Below the pieces are notes generated by a model. The model did no database searches. It saw only the letters and a list, made by a program, of their open reading frames with translations, and had not been told where the DNA came from. Of a DNA stretch of 23,846 bases, positions 13,962-21,663 are shown piece after piece. The translations under genes and the position numbers were made by a program. Within the stretch, counting starts at the first letter, position 1; every line of letters begins with the position of its first letter. The stretch covers positions 1-23,846 of the forward strand of contig NZ_DHDZ01000008.1 in the NCBI RefSeq assembly GCF_002399615.1, given 5' to 3'. This DNA is from Pedobacter sp. UBA4863 (GTDB taxonomy: Bacteria > Bacteroidota > Bacteroidia > Sphingobacteriales > Sphingobacteriaceae).

Positions 13962-14330
13962 ATGAATAGCGAGATGTTAAAACAGCGAACAAAAGCATAT
14001 TCGATATCAATTGCTAAGCTAATTTCGAGGTTATCGTATAACATAATAAATAAAAACTATTCTAATCAATTGGTAAGATGTTCTAGTTCGGTAGGGGCGA
14101 ATTATAGAGCTGCATGTAGAGCAAAATCTACTGCAGATTTCGTAAACAAATTGAAGATAGTTGAAGAAGAATTAGATGAAGCGATGTTTTTTCTAGAATT
14201 GTTGGAAGAATTCAATCCAAATGAAAAGGATTTTATTCGAAAGAATTGGGAAGAGGGAAATGAATTGTTGTCAATCATAGTAGCATCAATTGTAACTATT
14301 CGCAGAAACGAGCAAAATCGTAAATCGTAA
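13962..14330 (+). CDS. Second four-helix-bundle protein (S23/IVP-like family)
   Basis: Protein of 122 aa, all helical: LKQRTKAYSISIAKLISRLSYNIINKNYSNQLVRCSSSVGANYRAACRAKSTADFVNKLKIVEEELDEAMFFLELLEE is the recognisable core (in pieces RCSSSVGANYRAACRAKS and FVNKLKIVEEELDEA), equivalent to the central helices of the copy at 10135. It is clearly diverged from that copy, so it is not a recent duplication. The last codons (NRKS and stop) are written in the repeat AATCGTAAATCGTAA, so the repeat supplies the stop. It sits between proC and argE with inverted GATTTACGATT arms on both sides. No link to arginine synthesis is visible. Confidence 0.82.
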   Translation: MNSEMLKQRTKAYSISIAKLISRLSYNIINKNYSNQLVRCSSSVGANYRAACRAKSTADFVNKLKIVEEELDEAMFFLELLEEFNPNEKDFIRKNWEEGNELLSIIVASIVTIRRNEQNRKS

Positions 14331-14345
14331 TTCTAATATCGTAAA
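14315..14345 (+). repeat. AATCGTAAATCGTAATTC repeat, right flank of the second four-helix-bundle gene
   Basis: AATCGTAAATC (14316-14326) inverts 13951-13961; AATCGTAATTC (14323-14333) matches the first 11 nt of the 18-mer in argC (8195). A further ATATCGTAAAT follows up to the argE start. Confidence 0.6.
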
Positions 14346-14349
14346 TAGA

Positions 14350-15414
14350 ATGATTGAAAAACTAATTAAAGAAAGTACTGAATTATTGCGTGATTTAATT
14401 CGCATTCAGTCTTTTAGCAAGGAAGAAGATAGAACAGCCAATTTAATTGCGCAGTTTTTAGGCGAACACGGTATTAAAACCACCCGTAAGCTAAACAATG
14501 TTTGGGCGTACAATAAGCATTTCGACGCATCTAAGCCCACAATTCTGCTCAACTCGCACCATGATACTGTTAAGCCAAATTCGGGCTATACACGCGATCC
14601 TTACGATGCCGCCATTGAAGATGGCAAGCTATTTGGGTTGGGCAGCAATGATGCCGGCGGTTGTTTGGTGTCGTTAATTGCTACTTTCTTATACTTTTAC
14701 GAGCAAGAAGGTTTAAAATATAACTTCTGTTTGGCGGCAACTGCCGAAGAAGAAATCTCAGGCAACAATGGTTTAGAGTTGGTCATCCCAGACTTGGGAG
14801 AATTGGAATTTGCCATTGTGGGCGAACCTACAGAAATGCATTTGGCTATCGCCGAAAAAGGACTTTTGGTAATTGATTGCACGGCTCACGGAAAAGCTGG
14901 TCACGCAGCTCGTGAAGAAGGCGAAAATGCCATTTACAAAGCCTTGCCAGATATTGAGTGGTTCCGTACGTACCAATTTCCAAAGGTATCAGAGGTTTTT
15001 GGTCCCGTGAAAATGACGGTTACTATTATCAATGCAGGTTCGCAACACAATGTAGTACCCGCAAATTGTACGTTTACGGTTGATGTTCGCGTAACGGACG
15101 CTTATACCAACGAAGAAGTGGTAGAGATTATCAAACAACATGTAAGCTGCGAAGTAAAACCACGGTCGGTAAGGTTAAAGCCATCGTCAATTGATAAAAA
15201 TCACCCAATTGTAGTATCTGGCATTGCTTTAGGAAAAACCACTTACGGTTCGCCTACCACCTCAGACCAAGCTTTATTATCTATTCCATCATTAAAATGT
15301 GGCCCAGGTTTTTCTGGTCGCTCGCACATGGCCGATGAGTTTTTGTATGTGGATGAAATTAGACAGGGCATTGAAGGCTATATTGCGATGTTAAAACCAG
15401 TGGTTGGATTGTAG
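14350..15414 (+). CDS. argE: M20-family N-acyl-ornithine/N-acyl-citrulline deacylase
   Basis: Metal-dependent deacylase of 354 aa. In a pathway using an acyl-ornithine transcarbamylase the expected substrate is N-acyl-citrulline, yielding citrulline for ArgG (inference). Two-metal site of the M20 family: H70/D72 in NSHHDTV, bridging D101 in GSNDAGG, general base E133 with E134 in TAEEE, E159 in VGEP and H326 in GRSHMADE. The dimerisation (lid) domain occupies roughly residues 170-275. Complete length. ATG at 14350 gives a normal N-terminus. The final codon and stop run straight into the 18-bp repeat at 15414. Alternative specificities in M20 (succinyl-diaminopimelate) are made less likely by the operon. 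Confidence 0.92.
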   Translation: MIEKLIKESTELLRDLIRIQSFSKEEDRTANLIAQFLGEHGIKTTRKLNNVWAYNKHFDASKPTILLNSHHDTVKPNSGYTRDPYDAAIEDGKLFGLGSNDAGGCLVSLIATFLYFYEQEGLKYNFCLAATAEEEISGNNGLELVIPDLGELEFAIVGEPTEMHLAIAEKGLLVIDCTAHGKAGHAAREEGENAIYKALPDIEWFRTYQFPKVSEVFGPVKMTVTIINAGSQHNVVPANCTFTVDVRVTDAYTNEEVVEIIKQHVSCEVKPRSVRLKPSSIDKNHPIVVSGIALGKTTYGSPTTSDQALLSIPSLKCGPGFSGRSHMADEFLYVDEIRQGIEGYIAMLKPVVGL

Positions 15415-15431
15415 ATTGACGAATTACGATT
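15414..15431 (-). repeat. Inverted exact copy of the argC 18-mer
   Basis: GATTGACGAATTACGATT is the exact reverse complement of 8195-8212. It bridges the last base of the argE stop codon and the first base of the TTG start of the following GNAT gene. Confidence 0.75.
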
Positions 15432-16009
15432 TGAAAAACCTAGAAGTTACCTTACAAAACCAAAAAGTAATCTTACGTCCTTTACAGCAAAGCGATGAAG
15501 CATTGCTTTGGCCAATTGCGCAAGAAAAAGAACTTTGGGTTTATGGCTTGAAAGATCTCAGTATCCGAGAAAATCTGCATCAATATATTCAATCGGCAAT
15601 TGCAGATAGAAGCGCTGGCCATTGTGCGGTTTGGACAATCATTGATGCTGTTTCGGGAAAAGTAGCTGGCTGTACCCGTTTGGCCGAAATCAGTTGGAAA
15701 GATGAACGTGGGCAAATCGGCTGGACTTGGATTGGAAAAGAATTTCAAGGTTCGGGTTTAAACAGAGCAATGAAGTACGAAATCCTAAAATATGGCTTTG
15801 AAACTTTGGGTTTAAATCGAATTGAGTTAAAAGCAGATGAACGTAATGTGCAATCACGCAAAGCGATATCAAAATTAGGTGCAACCGAAGAAGGAACTTT
15901 AAGGCAACACATGAAAATTGCCGATGGCTTTATTCGCAATACGGTATTTTATAGCATCCTTAAAAGCGAATGGCCAGAAATAAAACTTAAATTAGCAGCA
16001 GATTTATAA
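15431..16009 (+). CDS. GNAT family N-acetyltransferase, RimJ/RimL-like
   Basis: Acetyl-CoA-dependent acyltransferase of about 192 aa. VTLQNQKVILRPLQQSDEALLWPIA is the standard RimJ/L opening, then WTIIDAVSGKVAGCTRLAEISWKDERGQIGWTWIGKEFQGSGLNRAMKYEILKYGFETLGLNRIELKADERNVQSRKAISKLGATEEG, given here in family order: core strands, the acyl-CoA loop FQGSGLNRA, and NVQSRKAISKLGA. No ATG is available: TTG at 15431 yields MKNLEVTLQ, while TTG at 15404 would overlap argE by 11 nt and translate repeat sequence (CRLTNYD). I favour 15431. The substrate is unknown (protein N-terminus, amino acid or small amine). It is 12 bp before argH, so clearly co-transcribed. Confidence 0.85.
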   Translation: MKNLEVTLQNQKVILRPLQQSDEALLWPIAQEKELWVYGLKDLSIRENLHQYIQSAIADRSAGHCAVWTIIDAVSGKVAGCTRLAEISWKDERGQIGWTWIGKEFQGSGLNRAMKYEILKYGFETLGLNRIELKADERNVQSRKAISKLGATEEGTLRQHMKIADGFIRNTVFYSILKSEWPEIKLKLAADL

Positions 16010-16021
16010 GCATACCATAAA

Positions 16022-17353
16022 ATGAAAATTTGGCAGAAAAATATTGATGTAAACCAATTTGTAGAAAACTTCACCGTTGGCAAAGACCGTGAATTAGATT
16101 TACAAATGGCAAAGTTTGATGTGCTGGGCTCTTTAGCACATACACAAATGCTAGAAACCATCAATTTATTAACTGCCGAAGAGCTAAAGGAAGTTCAAGC
16201 AGCATTAAAAAATATCTACAAAGAAATTGAGGAAGGCAACTTCGTTATCGAAGACAGCGTGGAAGATGTGCACTCGCAGGTAGAGTGGTTGTTAACCCAG
16301 CGCATCGGCGAAGCAGGTAAGAAAATCCATAGCGGCCGTTCACGTAACGACCAAGTTTTGGTTGATTTAAAGTTGTATTTCCGTAGTTGTATTGAAGAAA
16401 TGGTAGGTAATACCGAATTGCTATTCAATCAACTTATCCAGCTCAGCGAAGAACATAAAAGTAAATTGTTGCCGGGTTATACGCATTTGCAAATCGCCAT
16501 GCCATCATCATTTGGTTTGTGGTTTGGTGCTTATGCCGAAAGCTTGGCCGACGATATGGAACTGATGTTGGCCGCTTGGAAAATCACCAATAAAAACCCA
16601 TTGGGTTCGGCTGCGGGCTATGGCTCATCTTTTCCGTTAAACAGAACGTTAACTACCCAACTTTTGGGCTTCGAAAGTTTAAACCATAACGTGGTTTATG
16701 CACAAATGGGTCGTGGTAAAACCGAGCGTATTTTAGCACAGGCCATGTCTTCGGTAGCAGCTACTTTGGCTAAAATGGCCATGGATGTTTGTTTGTTCAT
16801 CAACCAAAACTTCGGTTTTATCAGTTTTCCATCAGAACTTACCACGGGCAGCAGCATTATGCCGCACAAGAAAAACCCTGATGTTTTTGAGCTGGTGCGT
16901 TCTCGTTGTAATAAAATTCAGGCTTTGCCTAACGAAATTGCCATGATGACCACCAATTTGCCATCGGGCTATCACAGAGATTTACAGTTGCTGAAAGAAA
17001 ACCTGTTCCCTGCGTTTATTTCACTGAACGAATGTTTAGAAATCACTACGTTTATGTTGCAGCACATCAGCATCAAAGACAATATTTTGAAAGACAAAAA
17101 ATACGATTACTTGTTTAGTGTTGAAGTGGTAAATGAGCTCGCTTTAAACGGCATGCCTTTTAGAGATGCTTACAAAGTGGTTGGCGAACAGATTGAAACC
17201 GGAACTTTTAAGCCAATGTACGAAGTGAAACATACGCACGAAGGCACTATTGGCAACTTAATGAACCAAGAAATAGCTGCCGGGATGCAACAAACGCTAA
17301 ATCAGTTTGGTTTCGATAAAGTAAATAAAGCCATTGAAAGCCTAATTCGTTAA
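16022..17353 (+). CDS. argH: Argininosuccinate lyase
   Basis: Final enzyme: splits argininosuccinate into arginine and fumarate. 443 aa. Motifs: KIHSGRSRNDQVLVDLKLY (101-119), PGYTHLQIAMPSSFGLW (151-167), and the superfamily signature GSSIMPHKKNPD at 276-287 carrying the catalytic serine loop. The C-terminal region is slightly shorter than the ~460 residues common elsewhere but ends in an intact helix. The only arg gene in the operon with no repeat debris upstream (12-bp gap after the GNAT gene). Followed by a strong terminator, so it closes the operon. Confidence 0.97.
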   Translation: MKIWQKNIDVNQFVENFTVGKDRELDLQMAKFDVLGSLAHTQMLETINLLTAEELKEVQAALKNIYKEIEEGNFVIEDSVEDVHSQVEWLLTQRIGEAGKKIHSGRSRNDQVLVDLKLYFRSCIEEMVGNTELLFNQLIQLSEEHKSKLLPGYTHLQIAMPSSFGLWFGAYAESLADDMELMLAAWKITNKNPLGSAAGYGSSFPLNRTLTTQLLGFESLNHNVVYAQMGRGKTERILAQAMSSVAATLAKMAMDVCLFINQNFGFISFPSELTTGSSIMPHKKNPDVFELVRSRCNKIQALPNEIAMMTTNLPSGYHRDLQLLKENLFPAFISLNECLEITTFMLQHISIKDNILKDKKYDYLFSVEVVNELALNGMPFRDAYKVVGEQIETGTFKPMYEVKHTHEGTIGNLMNQEIAAGMQQTLNQFGFDKVNKAIESLIR

Positions 17354-17377
17354 TTCAATTAGTCTTTTAGCAAATAA

Positions 17378-17415
17378 AAATCCCGTTAGGACAAACCTAA
17401 ACGGGATTTCTTTTT
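17378..17415. terminator. Bidirectional intrinsic terminator after argH
   Basis: AAATCCCGTTAGG (17378-17390) pairs with CCTAAACGGGATTT (17396-17409) with one bulged T and loop ACAAA, followed by a T-run after CTTTTT. On the other strand the hairpin is followed by TTTTTATTTGC, so it can also end the convergent gene at 17429. Confidence 0.85.
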
Positions 17416-17428
17416 AAATGCTTTTGTC

Positions 17429-18340
17429 TTATCTAAGCTCAATCTCCGATTTACCCATAAGAAAGCCATTGGCATACAAGAAAATGCCGTAATTGCCCTT
17501 AATAAAAGACCTAGGGTTAATCCAATCTATTTTATACTTGGTCTCGTCGTTGTTATACGAAATTTCAATGGCTTTACTGTATTGCATTTGCTGACCGCCA
17601 GATTCGAACATGTTGTTTTCGTCGGCAATTAAATTTCCCGCTGGGTCAATAATCCTTAAAAAAATCTTGTGGTAGGTTTTCTCTGCCAATTCATTTGGGG
17701 CAATGCCAAAATTAATGGTTAACTTATTGGTACTGCTAGCTTTTGTAACTAAAGCAGTTTTGCCATTATCTTTTACCCTAAATGCGCTTACTTCAATAGC
17801 TGAGGTCTTTAATGCAGAGCCAGCTTTTACTTTTCTATTTAGGGTTTTGTTTTCTCTTCGTAGATTTTCAGTTTGTTGGTTATAGTCGTTAATACTTGTT
17901 TTTAAGCTGTCGCGTTCTGTTTTTAAATAAGAGTTTTCCTGCTCCAAAATGGCGATTTGATTGTTGTAGTTTTTTACAAAATCACGTAGCGTATTAATTT
18001 GCCTATGCGCTTCATCTAGCTCACGTTGGGTAAGCTCTCCTTTTTTAAGGGCAAGCTTAAGTTCTGCAATTTTATCCCTAGCTAGTTTTTGCTCATCAAT
18101 TAACCTGTCGTTTAGCGTAATGTTTAACAAGTTAACCCTGTCTAGCTCAACTTCTATTTTTTCAACTTCTAATTTTAAACGATCTTTTTCCGTATTTATA
18201 GTTACAAACCTGTTGGTTTGCTGTTTATCTTTAAAGTATAAATATCCGTTTATTCCAAGTAACGCTATAATTACAATAATTAAGAAATAAACTTTATTGC
18301 GATCTACTTTGTTGTTTATAGCTTTTTCAGGCTCGTGCAT
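17429..18340 (-). CDS. Membrane-anchored coiled-coil protein, unknown function
   Basis: Protein of 303 aa that I do not recognise by name. Residues 1-16 are charged, 17-36 form one transmembrane helix (VYFLIIVIIALLGINGYLYF), so it is an N-in anchored inner-membrane protein. Residues about 45-175 are a long heptad-rich coiled coil with many Leu, Glu and Lys (EKDRLKLEVEKIEVELDRV, ENSYLKTERDSLKTSIND). Residues about 183-303 look like a beta-rich periplasmic domain (IEVSAFRVKDNGKTALVTK, KIFLRIIDPAGNLIADE, GNYGIFLYANGFLMGKSEI). A role in envelope structure or spacing is possible, but nothing in the context fixes it. Divergent from the glycosyl hydrolase, convergent with argH. Confidence 0.85.
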   Translation of the reverse strand: MHEPEKAINNKVDRNKVYFLIIVIIALLGINGYLYFKDKQQTNRFVTINTEKDRLKLEVEKIEVELDRVNLLNITLNDRLIDEQKLARDKIAELKLALKKGELTQRELDEAHRQINTLRDFVKNYNNQIAILEQENSYLKTERDSLKTSINDYNQQTENLRRENKTLNRKVKAGSALKTSAIEVSAFRVKDNGKTALVTKASSTNKLTINFGIAPNELAEKTYHKIFLRIIDPAGNLIADENNMFESGGQQMQYSKAIEISYNNDETKYKIDWINPRSFIKGNYGIFLYANGFLMGKSEIELR

Positions 18341-18493
18341 GGTCTTTGGTGAGTGTACTAATGTAAAATTAAAGCATAAAATTAAATGCTAACTTAGCAA
18401 AAAATAAAAAAAGTATAAAAATAATGTCACTTTTGTAAAAGAAACATGAAAAAGGCGTTAACACTTTAGCCTATTTTAATCAAACTTTTTAAA

Positions 18494-20044
18494 ATGTTAA
18501 AAATTTTTAAGTATCCCTTTTTAGCTACCCTGCTGCTTTTCATCTTTGTTTCTACCTTAAACGCACAACAAGCGCTAAAAATTGCCCCGAAACGCGAATT
18601 TAGAGGGGTTTGGGTAGCAAGTGTTTCTAATATAGATTGGCCTTCTAAGCAAGGGCTATCGGCCGACCAACAAAAACAAGAACTTATTGCCATATTAGAC
18701 CAGCATAAAACAAATGGGTTAAATGCAGTTATTCTGCAAATTAGGCCCACAGCAGATGCGCTTTATGCAAAATCTAGAGAACCCTGGAGCCATTGGCTAA
18801 TGGGAAAGCAAGGCTTAACCCCTGCAGCAGGTTATGATCCCTTGGCTTTTGCCATAAGAGAATGCCATGAACGGGGAATGGAACTACACGCTTGGTTTAA
18901 TCCATACAGGGCCACCATGTCGGCAAGGGCGGTAACGGAGCCAGACCATATTAGCAATAAAAGGCCAGAGTTATTTTACAAATACGGCGGGCAAATCTTG
19001 TTCGACCCAGGTATTCCAGAAAATAGGGAGTACATTACCCAGGTAATACTCGATGTGGTAAAAGGCTATGACATTGACGGTGTACACTTTGACGATTATT
19101 TTTATCCCTATCGCATTGCGGGGCAGGTAATTAAAGATAGCGCCACTTTTGAGAAATATCCGAACGGTTTTACCAAGATTGATGATTGGCGCCGAAACAA
19201 CGTGGACCTGCTGGTTAAAATGGTGAACGATAGTGTACATCATTACAAAAAGCATATTAAATTTGGGATTAGTCCATTTGGTATTTGGAGAAACTTTAGG
19301 GAAGACACGCTGGGCTCTAAAACTAACGGTTTATCTAACTATGGAGAACTTTACGCCGATTCTAGAAAATGGGTGAAAGAAGGTTGGGTAGATTACATTA
19401 ATCCGCAAATATATTTCTCTTTTTCTCGTGCTGCGGCACCGTTTCAGGTGCTGTTAGATTGGTGGGGCAATAATACTTTTGGTCGCCATCTATATATTGG
19501 CCAAGGTGCTTACCTTATCCATAATGGTAGCACTAAAAGAGAAGCTGCTTGGGCAAAACCTAATGAAATACCTAATCAGATTAGGGCAATTAGGGCCAAT
19601 AACCGCGTGCAGGGAAGTGTTTATTTCAGTTCTAAATCATTATCAACAGTAGCTAGGGGATTGGCAGATTCGCTCAAAAACAATTTTTATAAATATCCAG
19701 CCTTGCCACCACAAATGCCTTGGATAGATGACCTAGCGCCAAACGAACCCCAACACTTAACTGCCGATGCGCAGGAAGATGGCGTGAACTTAAAATGGGC
19801 AAAGCCCCTAAAAGCTAAGGATGGAGAAACAGCTTCGGGCTATGTGGTTTACCGTTTTGAAGAAGGTGAAAAAATTAATGTATTGAACGCTAGAAATATG
19901 ATACATATAATTTTTACCGATTACACTTTTTACTTAGACACCAACGTAGAAAAAGGTAAACGATACAGTTATTTGGTAACCGCATTAGATAGAATTAAGA
20001 ACGAAAGCGAGCCCAGCGGACCAGTTGGAGTAGAGGTGAAGTAA
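18494..20044 (+). CDS. Secreted glycosyl hydrolase-like protein, GHL10/DUF187 (YngK-type), with FN3 domain
   Basis: Protein of 516 aa. Signal peptide 1-24 (hydrophobic FLATLLLFIFVS, cleavage near NAQQ), so exported to the periplasm or beyond. A TIM-barrel of the GHL10/DUF187 type starts at REFRGVWVASVSNIDWPSK (34-52) and includes AVILQIRPTADALYAKS (78-94), LHAWFNPYRA (131-140), GYDIDGVHFDDYFYPY (191-206) with clustered acidic residues at the barrel centre, and VDYINPQIYFSF. A fibronectin type III-like domain follows from about residue 417 (EPQHLTADAQEDGVNLKWAKP to the end). Relatives are thought to act on cell-wall or related glycans, but the substrate is not established. It lies beside amino-sugar genes, which suits recycling of glycans (inference). 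Confidence 0.9.
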   Translation: MLKIFKYPFLATLLLFIFVSTLNAQQALKIAPKREFRGVWVASVSNIDWPSKQGLSADQQKQELIAILDQHKTNGLNAVILQIRPTADALYAKSREPWSHWLMGKQGLTPAAGYDPLAFAIRECHERGMELHAWFNPYRATMSARAVTEPDHISNKRPELFYKYGGQILFDPGIPENREYITQVILDVVKGYDIDGVHFDDYFYPYRIAGQVIKDSATFEKYPNGFTKIDDWRRNNVDLLVKMVNDSVHHYKKHIKFGISPFGIWRNFREDTLGSKTNGLSNYGELYADSRKWVKEGWVDYINPQIYFSFSRAAAPFQVLLDWWGNNTFGRHLYIGQGAYLIHNGSTKREAAWAKPNEIPNQIRAIRANNRVQGSVYFSSKSLSTVARGLADSLKNNFYKYPALPPQMPWIDDLAPNEPQHLTADAQEDGVNLKWAKPLKAKDGETASGYVVYRFEEGEKINVLNARNMIHIIFTDYTFYLDTNVEKGKRYSYLVTALDRIKNESEPSGPVGVEVK

Positions 20045-20362
20045 GCCAAGTAAAAGACTGCTGTTGGTGGGCATTGCATTGGCAGGCAGGCCTATTTCAG
20101 CGCTCATTTGTTGTGATGGGCTTGCCAAAACATTTAGCGCTCTTATTCTTAAAATCCAATGTGGAAGATAAGTCTTTGTGTTCTTGGAGCCTTGGTGGTT
20201 TTACTTATGGTTATCATAAATGGTAGCGGTGATACACCAAACATAGGTTAAATCTGTGTATCTGTGGCTAAATGTACAACAGCTACCAAGTCCTTATTCC
20301 TTGCTCCTTGTTCCTTGCTCCTTGTTCTTTGTTCCTTGCTCCTTATTCTCTACTCCAAACCC
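20045..20362. other. Intergenic region of repeat debris between convergent genes
   Basis: No credible ORF in these 318 bp between two convergent genes. Two AGCGCT sites (20098-20103 and 20138-20143) begin imperfect inverted arms. CTTTGTGTTCTTGGAGCCTT then GGTGGTTTTA, and AATCTGTGTATCTGTGGC, resemble dispersed intergenic repeats I have seen in Bacteroidota. The right end is a 7-bp tandem array. No convincing terminator for either gene stands out. Confidence 0.45.
20291..20353. repeat. Nine-unit 7-bp tandem repeat (TCCTTGY)
   Basis: Nine consecutive heptamers: TCCTTAT, TCCTTGC, TCCTTGT, TCCTTGC, TCCTTGT, TCTTTGT, TCCTTGC, TCCTTAT, TCTCTAC. GC and GT endings alternate in the middle, suggesting growth by a 14-bp unit. 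Ends 9 bp before the stop codon of the membrane acetyltransferase gene. Confidence 0.8.
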
Positions 20363-21511
20363 TTAAACCTTAATAATAATATTCTTTTTATACATTACCC
20401 AAAGAATTACATACCAGAAAAGCACAAAAGCAACAGCATAAGCTAGTGAAGCATTTAAGGGGTCGGCAAAATTAGGCACAAACCAAGCCTTGTTCACATA
20501 ACTTAAAGCACCTACTTTTTCGCCATTTAGGTCAATTTTAATCATGTTCAGTAATCGTGGCATTAAGCCCGATAAAAAGAAAACAGTAATGGCATTTACC
20601 CCATAAACCACAAAAGGCTTGGTAAAGCGATTATAGCCGTTAACATCTATCAGCCAGTAAGACAAGGCTAAAATAACGGTCGCTAATCCGCCAGTATATA
20701 ACACATAAGAGCTAGTCCATAACGATTTATTGATAGGGAATTGTAAATCCCAAAGTAAACCACCTATGAACAATAATGTGCCTGCAGAAAACAACCAAGC
20801 AATTTTTGTAGCTGGTGCTATGGTTTTCTTTTTAAGGTAAGTACCTGCCAATACGCCAATTAAACAAGTGCCAATAGCGGGCAATGTACTTAAAATTCCT
20901 TCTGGGTCCCAAGTTTTGGCAGCTTTCCATAAATGGGCTTCGGTTAAAAGTGTACGGTCTAACCAGGCCCCCAAATTGGTTTCCTTTTCTAAGTTGGCAG
21001 GGCCGAAATCGGGTACGGGAACGAAGGTCATTAAAGCCCAATAGCCAAATAGGAGTACCACAATGGTTTGAAATAATCTTTTATCACTCAGTTTTAAAAA
21101 CAGGATGGATGAAATTAGGAATACCACCGAAATTCTTTGTAGTACGCCTGGTATTCTTACTGTTTTTAACGACTCCATAAAATCGAAATCACTAAAGTTT
21201 CTAGGGAAAAATGCTAGAATAAATCCCAAAAGAAAGAGCGTGAAAGCTCTCTTCGAGGCTTTTAATATCGTTTTTCCGTGAACTGCGGCGTCTTCTCTTT
21301 TGCTGCCCATGGCATAGGCAATAGAAACACCAACAATAAATAAGAAGAAAGGGAACACTAAATCGGTAGGGGTGCAGCCGTTCCATTCAGCATGCGCCAA
21401 AGGTGGGTAAATGTGGCTCCAACTGCCGGGGTTATTTACCAAAATCATGGCCGCAACAGTTAGTCCCCTAAAAAAATCGAGCGATAAGAGGCGTTGTGGT
21501 TTGGTTTGCAT
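20363..21511 (-). CDS. NagX-like membrane acetyltransferase (heparan-alpha-glucosaminide N-acetyltransferase / DUF5009 family)
   Basis: Multi-pass inner-membrane protein of 382 aa. The opening LLSLDFFRGLTVAAMILVNNPGSW is the conserved first helix and motif of the family; EWNGCTPTDLVFPFFLFIVGVSIAYAMG follows with the conserved acidic/polar segment, then about eight more hydrophobic segments, ending at KKNIIIKV. Family members include human HGSNAT, which acetylates terminal glucosamine across a membrane, and bacterial NagX found with N-acetylglucosamine genes. Position downstream of nagB-PIG-L on the same strand supports amino-sugar metabolism or re-acetylation of deacetylated glycans. The reaction itself is inferred. 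A long hairpin lies 12 bp upstream of its ATG. Confidence 0.88.
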   Translation of the reverse strand: MQTKPQRLLSLDFFRGLTVAAMILVNNPGSWSHIYPPLAHAEWNGCTPTDLVFPFFLFIVGVSIAYAMGSKREDAAVHGKTILKASKRAFTLFLLGFILAFFPRNFSDFDFMESLKTVRIPGVLQRISVVFLISSILFLKLSDKRLFQTIVVLLFGYWALMTFVPVPDFGPANLEKETNLGAWLDRTLLTEAHLWKAAKTWDPEGILSTLPAIGTCLIGVLAGTYLKKKTIAPATKIAWLFSAGTLLFIGGLLWDLQFPINKSLWTSSYVLYTGGLATVILALSYWLIDVNGYNRFTKPFVVYGVNAITVFFLSGLMPRLLNMIKIDLNGEKVGALSYVNKAWFVPNFADPLNASLAYAVAFVLFWYVILWVMYKKNIIIKV

Positions 21512-21522
21512 GGTGTGTAAAT

Positions 21523-21574
21523 AAAAATATCTTCTATCATTTAGTTTATTAAGCTAAAGATAGAAGATATTTTT
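21523..21574 (-). terminator. 16-bp perfect hairpin between nagB and the nagX-like gene
   Basis: AAAAATATCTTCTATC (21523-21538) and GATAGAAGATATTTTT (21559-21574) pair perfectly; the 20-nt loop holds an inner TTTAG/CTAAA stem. On the minus strand it follows nagB by 90 nt and is followed by TTTTTATTTAC, so it can be a terminator or partial terminator. Alternatively it may shield the ribosome site of the next gene, whose ATG is 11 nt away. Confidence 0.65.
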
Positions 21575-21634
21575 TAAATCCGCTCCTTCCCTATGCATCT
21601 CTCCCAAGCGGAAGAGAAGAGGGCAATTTGATTT

Positions 21635-21659
21635 CCCCTCCTTTAGGAGGGGTTAGGGG
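21635..21659 (+). repeat. CCCCTCCTTTAGGAGGGG palindromic repeat
   Basis: Perfect 7-bp stem CCCCTCC (21635-21641) / GGAGGGG (21646-21652), loop TTTA, followed by TTAGGGG. Same family as 6564 and the two argC copies. It lies 5 bp past the nagB stop codon. Confidence 0.7.
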
Positions 21660-21663
21660 AGGT

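Noticed and set aside
20291..20353. CRISPR-like array, because of regular repeats.
   Set aside because: Units are 7 bp and contiguous, with no spacers; it is a simple tandem repeat. No cas gene is present.
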